A stretch of 9,762 nt of DNA. It comes from Chersky-822 sp035509195 (lineage in GTDB: Bacteria > Actinomycetota > Actinomycetes > Streptosporangiales > Streptosporangiaceae). The notes under the pieces were generated by a model. The model did not search any database. It saw nothing but the letters and a program-made list of their open reading frames with translations, and was not told the DNA's origin. Of the stretch, positions 4,418 through 9,762 are shown piece by piece (position 1 is the stretch's first letter; every line of letters starts with the position of its first letter). The stretch spans positions 1 to 9,762 of the forward strand of contig DATJLT010000364.1 in NCBI GenBank assembly GCA_035509195.1, in the 5' to 3' direction. A program made the position numbers and the translations under genes.

Positions 4418-6277
4418 TTGCCCGGAGTGAACCCCGGGCTCAACATCACCGACCCGGCCGTCATCGCCGCCTTCAGGACCACGCTGTTTCATGAGGCGCT
4501 GCTCGTGCTGCTGATCTTCGGCGTGCTTGCCCTCCCGGTCATCATCGCGAAGAGGCTGACCGGCCCGGCCGAACCTGAGCCGGCCGGAGCTGAGCCGGCC
4601 GGCCGGCGAGTGCTCCTGATCGGTTTCGGGAACCTGTGGCTGCTAGACGGCCTGCTGCTGCTCCAGGCCAAGGTGGCACTCGGCGTGCCGGCGACTGACA
4701 TGGCGCCGGTCGCCTCGAGTTCGCCCCGCTGGGTGCAGGAACTAGTGAACTGGGCAGGCACCACGTGGTCCTATCACCCGGTCCAGGTGACGGCGGCGAT
4801 GGTCTGGCTGCAGGTCGGCCTCGGAATCTGGATGCTGGCCGGCAGCCGCGGGATCGGATCGCGCGTGGCCGGGCTGGCGAGCGCTGCCTGGGGACTGGTC
4901 GCCTGGGTCTTCGGAGAGTCGTTCGGCGGCATTTTCGCTTCAGGACCGTCCTGGCTGTCCGGCGTGCCCGGAGCGGCTCTGCTCTACGTAGCCGCCGGAG
5001 TGCTGATCGCGCTGCCAGCACGAACCTGGCAGTCGGCCAGGCTCGGCCGGGTCATCCTGGCAGTGCTCGGGATCTTCCTGATCGGAATGGCCGTCCTCCA
5101 GGCCTGGCCGGGCCGCGGCTACTGGCAAGGTCTCTCGCACGGGCAACTGGCTCCGCTCGCCGGACGGGCCGCGTCGCTGTCACTGAACTCGCAGCCTCGG
5201 CTGCTGAGCGACGTGCTCTCCTCGTTCTCCTCGTTCGACGCGGCGCACGGCTTCGCCGTCAACCTGGTTGTCGTGCTGGCGCTGGCGGCTGCCGGGGTCG
5301 CCTTCCTCAGCGGGCGGCGGCGGCTCATCCGCCCCATCGTGTTCGGCTTCGCGGCGCTCTGCCTGGTCGTCTGGCTGCTGTGCCAGGATCTCGGGGCACT
5401 CGGCGGTGTGGGGACCGATCCTGGCAGCATGATCCCGTTCGTCTTGCTCGCGGCCAGCGGGTACCTCGCGCTGACCAGGCTCCCTCAGCCAGGTCGGGTA
5501 GCTGAGGGCGCCGTGGACCGGTCTAGGCAGCCGATCTCGGGCGGTGAACTGGTAAGGCGCCTTGGCCTTGCTGGAGCTGGTCCGGTACTCACGATCGGCG
5601 GGGCGGCACTGATCTTGTTGGGCGCGGTGCAGCTCGCTTCGGCGGAGGCGAGCAGGAACGCCGATCCTGTGCTGGCCGAGTCGATCACTGGCTCCCCGGC
5701 GCCGGTCGACTATCCGGCCGGCGGCTTCACGCTGACCGACCAGTACCGGCAGCCGGTATCGCTGTCCAGCCTGCACGGCAAGGTTATTCTGCTGGACTTC
5801 GTTGACCCGGGTTGCGCGGTTACCTGCCCGCCCATGGCCAAGGAGTTCCTGGCAACCGAGCGGTTGCTCGGGCCGAGCGCCCGCCAGGTGGAATTTGTCG
5901 GAATCGTATTGTCCGCGACCTCCGGGCAGGCCGGCCGCCCTGAGGCCGTCCTGCGGGCCTTTGACGAGAGGCAAGGACTTGACCGGCAGCCGCGCTGGCT
6001 GTACTTGACCGGTCCGCCCGGCCAGCTTCGGAGCGTGTGGCGCGAGTACCGCATTTCCCTGCCCGCGACGGCCGCTGCCGCGGCCAAGGCGGCGAGGGAG
6101 TGCGGCGCCGGCCAGGTCGTCGCTTCAGAAGGCGCGGATTCCTACGTCATAGATCGGGACGGTAACGTCAGGCAGCGATTCAGGCTCGGCCTCGGATCAG
6201 GTAGCCCCGCGACCGTCTCCTCCTTCGCCGAGGTATACGCGGCCGCGGTCAGGCAGGCACTCAGCGACCCGCGCTAG
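4418..6277 (+). CDS. Polytopic membrane protein with C-terminal SCO1/SenC-like domain
   Basis: The start is TTG 4418, because GGAGGTGG (4403-4410) lies seven bases upstream; GTG 4427 is less well spaced. The 619-residue protein has a hydrophilic N-terminus, a first helix near 26-45 and then several more up to about residue 408. The region around 120-200 contains WVFGESFGGIF. Residues about 426-616 form an SCO1/SenC-like thioredoxin fold: FTLTDQYRQPVSLSSLHGKV, then DFVDPGCAVTCPPM with the CxxxCP motif (Cys466, Cys470), and YVIDRDGNVRQRF. SCO proteins deliver copper to cytochrome oxidase CuA or act as thiol reductases. The conserved copper-ligand His, about five residues before the Y-x-I-D motif, appears to be Glu571, so a redox role is more likely than copper donation. 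It is last in the operon, 20 bases after the protease gene, and converges on the 6286-6924 gene. Confidence 0.85.
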   Translation: MPGVNPGLNITDPAVIAAFRTTLFHEALLVLLIFGVLALPVIIAKRLTGPAEPEPAGAEPAGRRVLLIGFGNLWLLDGLLLLQAKVALGVPATDMAPVASSSPRWVQELVNWAGTTWSYHPVQVTAAMVWLQVGLGIWMLAGSRGIGSRVAGLASAAWGLVAWVFGESFGGIFASGPSWLSGVPGAALLYVAAGVLIALPARTWQSARLGRVILAVLGIFLIGMAVLQAWPGRGYWQGLSHGQLAPLAGRAASLSLNSQPRLLSDVLSSFSSFDAAHGFAVNLVVVLALAAAGVAFLSGRRRLIRPIVFGFAALCLVVWLLCQDLGALGGVGTDPGSMIPFVLLAASGYLALTRLPQPGRVAEGAVDRSRQPISGGELVRRLGLAGAGPVLTIGGAALILLGAVQLASAEASRNADPVLAESITGSPAPVDYPAGGFTLTDQYRQPVSLSSLHGKVILLDFVDPGCAVTCPPMAKEFLATERLLGPSARQVEFVGIVLSATSGQAGRPEAVLRAFDERQGLDRQPRWLYLTGPPGQLRSVWREYRISLPATAAAAAKAARECGAGQVVASEGADSYVIDRDGNVRQRFRLGLGSGSPATVSSFAEVYAAAVRQALSDPR

Positions 6278-6285
6278 TACTGCCC

Positions 6286-6924
6286 CTACTGAACTGGATC
6301 GGGAGCCGGATCGGCCGCACCATCGTCAGGCTCGTTACCGTCTTGCCGCGGATCAGCGTTGTCGGCCGGCGAGCCGAACGGCACTTGTCGCCCGGCCAGC
6401 ACGGCGATCGACGAGAGTATCCCGGTATCCCGGTCACCGACCAGTTCCCATGCCCGTGCCACCCCGACAACGAGCGAGGCCACGATCGCGTAACTGATGC
6501 CGTCAAGCGGACCCTGGCTGTGCGGATGCTCGAGCGCGCTGATCCCGTTCACCAGTTCAGAGCCGAAGATCACCAGCAACAGGAGAGCCAGCCCGATCTG
6601 GTGCCGCCAACGTTGCCGCGCATACCTTGTCGTGACGATCGAGCGGATGCCCGCAGCGGTGAACATCAGCCCTCCGACGCCAAGCGCGATCGCGGGATAG
6701 CCGATGTTGGTGCCCGGCACCAGCGTGAAGAGGGTAATGGTCAGCGAGTTGACGAACGCGAGCAACGCGGCAGCGGCCCGTACCTCCTGAATAACGAACC
6801 GCTCGGAGTGCTGGCCGCGGTGGGGTGAGACGGAAAGCGCTACGAACAGCAGTCCGGTCAGCGCACCCGCGCATCCCGCAATGGCGACGAAAAGTTCACG
6901 GTATGTCGCAGTTAGCACGGCCAT
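6286..6924 (-). CDS. Five-helix integral membrane protein of unknown function
   Basis: This minus-strand gene runs from ATG 6924 to a TAG at 6288-6286, giving 212 residues. Hydrophobic helices lie at about residues 10-32, 49-70, 76-97, 108-130 and 141-163, followed by a hydrophilic Asp/Pro-rich tail (about 183-212). The N-terminal pattern FVAIAGCAGALTGLLFVALSVSPHR is typical of a family of small uncharacterised actinobacterial membrane proteins that I recognise only by look (quoted here as FVAIAGCAGALTG plus LLFVALSVS). No catalytic motif is seen. Its stop is only eight bases from the stop of the SCO-like gene, so the two converge with almost no room for separate terminators. No strong ribosome binding site precedes the ATG. 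It is probably not part of the neighbouring operon. Confidence 0.75.
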   Translation of the reverse strand: MAVLTATYRELFVAIAGCAGALTGLLFVALSVSPHRGQHSERFVIQEVRAAAALLAFVNSLTITLFTLVPGTNIGYPAIALGVGGLMFTAAGIRSIVTTRYARQRWRHQIGLALLLLVIFGSELVNGISALEHPHSQGPLDGISYAIVASLVVGVARAWELVGDRDTGILSSIAVLAGRQVPFGSPADNADPRQDGNEPDDGAADPAPDPVQ

Positions 6925-7252
6925 ACGTTACCGGCTAATCCCGCCGTCGCGCCCCAAACCCTCCGAACCCGCCCCGCAGGGGCCGCGACCCCGTGCCCGG
7001 CGCGGAGCCCGATGCGGGCGCGGGCATTCTTAATGGAAATTCATTGGGCACTTGTGTGAATTGCAAAAGTTGCACGTGGTGCTGACAAATAGCAAGCTGT
7101 CCTGAAGCTTACGGATCTCCAGGAGAAGTTAGCCAAATGCAAGGTGCTCAAAATTGCGCCGGCTGAATTTGGCAAATCGGTCACGGCGAAGCGGCAGCAA
7201 GCGCGGCTCGGCTGACCAGGTGCCCTTTGGATGGAAAGGAACTTGACCTTTA
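6925..7252. other. Gene-free divergent region with AT-rich leader and a short open fragment
   Basis: The left part (6950-7024) is very GC-rich with small hairpins, such as GCCCC-GCA-GGGGC at 6971-6983. The right part (about 7025-7200) is clearly AT-richer than its surroundings. It contains the inverted repeat TGCAA-N3-TTGCA at 7062-7074, a possible operator for the permease gene. A plus-strand frame open from 7093 to TGA 7213-7215 encodes about 40 Lys-rich, protein-like residues (including LTDLQEKLAKCK), but it has no start codon and may be a remnant. Promoters for both flanking genes should lie here; none stands out. Confidence 0.4.
7224..7251 (+). promoter_or_regulatory. Shine-Dalgarno sequence flanked by two complementary CCTTT copies
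   Basis: The likely ribosome binding site of the permease gene, AAAGG at 7235-7239 (followed by A), lies between CCTTT at 7224-7228 and CCTTT at 7247-7251. Either copy could pair with it, giving two mutually exclusive five-pair hairpins with six- and seven-base loops. This could restrain translation, though the stems are weak. The SD-to-ATG distance (13 bases) is long. Confidence 0.3.
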
Positions 7253-8686
7253 ATGACTTATCCTGCTGCGCCTGCTCTCGCGGGCAACGCACCCGGCCCG
7301 ACCGCGCGCCTCGAGCCCGACGCGATCGGAGTCGCTCAGGACACGGTGATCGGCATGGCGTCGTCGGCGCCAGGGGTCTCGGTCGGGCTCACCCTCGCCG
7401 CTTTAGCAGCGGTCACGGCGTACGGCGGCGGTCCGGTGATCGTGCTGACCGCGATTCCGATGCTGATCATCGCCAACGCTTACCGGCGGCTGAACATGTG
7501 GACGGCGAACTGCGGTGCGTCGTTCGAGTGGGTTGGGCGGTCTATCAGCCCGTATCTCGGGTTCCTCACCGGGTGGCTGATGATCGCGGCGTACATTACC
7601 GGAGCGGTCAGCGGGGTCGAGGTGATCGGGCCTAACGTCCTGGCTGCCGTCGGCGTCGCTGGCGGGTCGTGGGACGACATTATTATCGCGACGCTGATCA
7701 CAGTGGCCATGCTCCTCATCGCGGTGGCCGGGATCAGGCTGACCGCGCGGACGCAGGTCACGATGGCCGTCGCCGAGTACGCGATCCTGGCCGGGTTCGC
7801 GATTGCCGGGCTGGTGCTCGTGCTCAGGCACGCTCCCGGCACGTTTCACTTTTCCGCGGGCTGGCTGTCGCCTTACGGGATCGCGGGACACGGGAGCCTG
7901 GCGGCCGGCCTGCTGACGGCCGTCTACATCTACTCGGGCTGGGACGGCACGCTTTACGTGAACGAGGAAGTCAAGCACCGGCGCCTCAATCCAGGGCGGG
8001 CCGCGATCCTGGCCGTGGTATTTCTGACCCTCATTTACGTGCTGGTCATTACCGGGCTGCAGGGAGTCGTGAAGCCTGCGCTTCTGCAAAGGCACGGGAC
8101 CGACGCGCTCGTTTATACCGCGCAGGCGATCGGGGGCACCGGATGGGCGCGGGTAATGGCGTTCGCGCTCGCGCTGTCCGTGATCGCCGCGACAGGGACG
8201 TCGATCGTGCTGACCGCGCGGATCATCTACGGCATGGCGTCCTACCGGTCGCTGCCAGGGCGGCTCGCCAACATCTCGTCGCGGTTCTCGACGCCGGTGA
8301 ACGCCAGCGTGCTGACCGGGGTGCTGGTGATCGTCCTGACCTGGGTATATCTGCTCGCGACCTCGGTGCAGGGCGCCTTTACGGCAGTGGTGAACGTGAG
8401 CGGGTTGCTGTTCGGGGTGTTCTACATCCTGACCGCGCTGGCCACGATGGCGTATTACCGGCGGCGGATCTTCGGCGGGGTCATGGACGCGCTGACGCTG
8501 GGTCTCTTGCCGCTTGGGGCCGCCTTGTTCCTCGGCTGGGTGCTGGTTAAGTCCCTGCAGTCGGCGCCGGCGTCGCAGAACTGGTCGCTGCTCGGAGTGC
8601 TCGTCTTGGGCGTGCTGCTGATGCTCGTCGCTCGGTTCGGCCTGCGGTCCAGGTTCTTCGGCATTCCGCGCGAGAGCGAGTCCTGA
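7253..8686 (+). CDS. APC-superfamily amino acid permease
   Basis: ATG 7253 begins a 477-residue, strongly hydrophobic protein of about 12 transmembrane helices, the usual size for amino acid/polyamine/organocation (APC) permeases. Family-like features are a soluble N-terminus of about 25 residues, a first helix starting TVIGMASSAPGVSVG (31-45) where the unwound substrate-binding glycine segment lies, a long ALAxxTAYGGGP stretch in helix 2, and YIYSGWDGTLYVNEEVK (225-241), the helix 6 and loop region typical of APC carriers. FALALSVIAATGTSIVLTAR (304-323) and MASYRSLP (328-335) match the helix 8 and loop region. It should import an amino acid, amine or related compound across the cytoplasmic membrane by ion coupling. 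The exact substrate is not readable. It stands alone, behind an AT-rich leader and ahead of hairpins, so is probably monocistronic. Confidence 0.87.
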   Translation: MTYPAAPALAGNAPGPTARLEPDAIGVAQDTVIGMASSAPGVSVGLTLAALAAVTAYGGGPVIVLTAIPMLIIANAYRRLNMWTANCGASFEWVGRSISPYLGFLTGWLMIAAYITGAVSGVEVIGPNVLAAVGVAGGSWDDIIIATLITVAMLLIAVAGIRLTARTQVTMAVAEYAILAGFAIAGLVLVLRHAPGTFHFSAGWLSPYGIAGHGSLAAGLLTAVYIYSGWDGTLYVNEEVKHRRLNPGRAAILAVVFLTLIYVLVITGLQGVVKPALLQRHGTDALVYTAQAIGGTGWARVMAFALALSVIAATGTSIVLTARIIYGMASYRSLPGRLANISSRFSTPVNASVLTGVLVIVLTWVYLLATSVQGAFTAVVNVSGLLFGVFYILTALATMAYYRRRIFGGVMDALTLGLLPLGAALFLGWVLVKSLQSAPASQNWSLLGVLVLGVLLMLVARFGLRSRFFGIPRESES

Positions 8687-8710
8687 TTATGGAGCGGGTT
8701 GGCAGGCCGG

Positions 8711-8742
8711 CAGGGGCCGGTTACGGCATCGTTGGCCCCCTG
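8711..8742 (+). terminator. Possible terminator hairpin of the permease gene
   Basis: CAGGGGCC at 8711-8718 can pair with GGCCCCCTG at 8734-8742, leaving one bulged C and a 15-base loop. It starts 25 bases after the permease stop codon. No T-tract follows. Confidence 0.4.
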
Positions 8743-8767
8743 ATGTCGTAGCAAGTCCAGGTCCAGT

Positions 8768-8821
8768 GACAACGATGGAAACCTGATGTTGTTCCAGCAA
8801 CGTCAGGTTTCCATCGTTGTC
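8768..8821. repeat. 24-bp near-perfect inverted repeat (long hairpin)
   Basis: Arms at 8768-8791 and 8798-8821 are complementary over 24 pairs, with a single T:G pair (8787 with 8802) and a six-base loop TTCCAG at 8792-8797. The left arm starts GACAACGATGG and the right arm ends CCATCGTTGTC. It ends two bases from the stop codon of the minus-strand remnant at 8823-8927, so it may be the terminator of that former gene. It could also be a bidirectional terminator or a small mobile-element remnant. Neither side has a T-tract. Confidence 0.8.
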
Positions 8822-8822
8822 G

Positions 8823-8927
8823 TTAGGAATGCGCTGCGAACAGCATCAACGGGTCAGCGATGCGGTCAGTCCCGGCGTCACGAAGGATCTGTGCTTGCTG
8901 GGCGGAGTAGATGACTACCCAAAGTGG
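8823..8927 (-). pseudogene. C-terminal coding remnant, unidentified
   Basis: On the minus strand a frame is open from 8927 to a TAA at 8825-8823. It encodes 34 residues with natural composition, including SAQQAQILRDAG and TDRIADPLMLFAAHS (end). It begins right after an in-frame TGA (8930-8928) and has no start codon, so it looks like the tail of a decayed or deleted gene. A terminator-like hairpin follows its stop. The opposite strand has an overlapping 39-codon frame (8829-8948) of less natural composition. I cannot name the family. Confidence 0.35.
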
Positions 8928-8955
8928 TCATCTATTTACGGCGAGTGATATAACT
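8908..8955 (+). promoter_or_regulatory. Promoter with overlapping palindromic operator, for the hydrolase gene
   Basis: TAGATGACTAC (8908-8918) and GTGGTCATCTA (8924-8934) form an 11-base inverted repeat with one mismatched pair and a five-base spacer, the look of a dimeric repressor site. TGGTCA at 8925-8930 may serve as -35 box, with TATAAC at 8949-8954 as -10, 18 bases apart. The predicted transcription start falls at or next to the GTG at 8961, giving a leaderless mRNA. The palindrome would cover the -35 box, so a bound protein should repress. Confidence 0.6.
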
Positions 8956-8960
8956 GGGGC

Positions 8961-9762
8961 GTGTTTCAGATCGCGCCGAAGAAACTGGTGATCGGGGTCG
9001 TCGTGGCCGGGAGTATTGCCACGCTGGCGGCGCGGGATATGACGTCGGCGGCGTCGCAGGAGGCGGCGCGGCCCGCACTGTCGCCGGTCAGGCACGTGTT
9101 TGTCGGCGATATGTCAGTTGGGTACAGGATCGGCGGCCAAGGGCCGCCGATCGTCATGATCATTGGCCGGAGCGCGACGATGGCCGAATGGGATCCCCGG
9201 CTGCTTGACCGGCTGCTGCGCAGGCACCGGGTGATTGTCTTCGACAATCGCGGCGTGGCCACGACCGACGATCCGTCTAAGGCGACCATGACGATCGGGC
9301 AACTGGCCCGCGACACGCTTGGCTTGATGACGCAATTGCGCATCGAGAGGGCGGACGTGCTCGGCTGGTCGATGGGCGGGATGATCGCGCAGCAGGTCGC
9401 GCTCGACGCGCCCGGGCGAGTGGTCAAACTGGTGCTGTGCTCAACCACGCCAGGCGGCTCTCACGCTCGTCGGCCATCGCTACGGATCCAGAAGATACTG
9501 AAAAATCCTGACTTGTCGGCTACGACGTTGCTGACGCTGAGCTTTCCGCCGGCGCGGGCCGGCGTGCGAAGCGCCGTAGCCAACGGGCTGGCCGTCGCCG
9601 TGCAGCCTGACCTGCTGCCCGACAGCTTCACGATCAGTTCGGCGACGCGCGCCCATCAGGAGGAGGCCGCCGCGCGGTGGAACTCGCCGCGGGGCGGCGA
9701 CTACGACGAATTGCCGTCGATCAGGGCGCGTACGCTCGTTCTGTGGGGTCGGCTCGACGAAG
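8961..9762 (+). CDS. Exported/anchored alpha/beta-hydrolase, C-terminus cut by window edge
   Basis: The frame is open from GTG 8961 to the right edge (267 residues). Residues 1-24 are a signal peptide or anchor: MFQIAPKK, then a Val/Gly/Ala-rich core, followed by a polar Ala/Ser-rich linker. The hydrolase domain begins near residue 44. The nucleophile elbow is GWSMGG (135-140), with Ser137 as nucleophile. FDNRGVATTDDP (94-105) is the strand and turn typical of esterase or haloperoxidase-like members. LVLWGRLDE (259-267) carries the probable acid residue Asp266. The catalytic His lies beyond the window. The usual HG oxyanion motif is IG here (Ile68-Gly69). The start is supported by a -10 box six bases upstream and by the absence of any ribosome binding site. 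The substrate is unknown; a lactonase, esterase or haloperoxidase-like enzyme are all possible. Confidence 0.85.
   Translation, partial: MFQIAPKKLVIGVVVAGSIATLAARDMTSAASQEAARPALSPVRHVFVGDMSVGYRIGGQGPPIVMIIGRSATMAEWDPRLLDRLLRRHRVIVFDNRGVATTDDPSKATMTIGQLARDTLGLMTQLRIERADVLGWSMGGMIAQQVALDAPGRVVKLVLCSTTPGGSHARRPSLRIQKILKNPDLSATTLLTLSFPPARAGVRSAVANGLAVAVQPDLLPDSFTISSATRAHQEEAAARWNSPRGGDYDELPSIRARTLVLWGRLDE

Noticed and set aside
5180..5974. Minus-strand frame of 264 codons within the SCO-like gene
   Set aside because: It lies wholly inside a gene with recognisable membrane helices and a CxxxCP motif; no motif of its own.
7403..8095. Minus-strand frame of 230 codons inside the permease gene
   Set aside because: Arg/Asp/Pro/Gln-rich shadow of a clear APC permease.

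Overview
The window is GC-rich DNA whose coding frames favour G or C in the third codon position. Starts include ATG, GTG and TTG, usually behind purine-rich ribosome binding sites. This suggests a high-GC actinomycete (Actinomycetota); I cannot name genus or species from this alone. No rRNA, tRNA, CRISPR array, phage gene or intact insertion sequence was seen.

Layout. (1) 1-523: a minus-strand gene running off the left edge and, divergently, a small plus-strand gene, neither recognised. (2) 572-1192: a DinB/DUF664-type protein with an apparent His/Glu/His metal site. (3) 1418-6277: a tight, co-directional group of five genes preceded by a relatively AT-rich promoter-like region. They encode an exported amicyanin-like cupredoxin, a 31-residue basic/hydrophobic peptide, a PaaK/CapK-type adenylating enzyme, a nine-helix presenilin/signal-peptide-peptidase-like GxGD aspartyl protease, and a polytopic membrane protein ending in an SCO1/SenC-like thioredoxin-fold domain. 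An 18-bp GC-rich hairpin sits between the peptide gene and the ligase gene. (4) 6286-6924, convergent: a five-helix membrane protein of unknown function. (5) 7253-8686: an APC-type amino acid permease behind an unusually AT-rich leader. (6) 8687-8960: a gene-free stretch with a terminator-like hairpin, a 24-bp hairpin, a minus-strand coding remnant and an operator-like palindrome overlapping a promoter. (7) 8961 to the right edge: an exported or membrane-anchored alpha/beta-hydrolase, probably translated from a leaderless transcript.

The most interesting part is the 1418-6277 operon. The YD motif, GxGD motif and PAL-like motif fall in helices 6, 7 and 9 of a nine-helix protein, which is the layout of the A22 intramembrane protease family. 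Just upstream is a tiny peptide with a positive N-terminus and a Ser/Gly-rich uncharged segment, the kind of helix that signal peptide peptidase type enzymes prefer. A small ORF followed by a strong hairpin and then enzymes is also the usual plan of peptide-precursor operons. My inference is that the peptide is a substrate or product of the system, that the ligase activates an acid (or the peptide itself), that the protease releases or degrades the peptide in the membrane, and that the cupredoxin and SCO-like proteins add an extracytoplasmic copper or thiol redox step. None of this is demonstrated by sequence alone.
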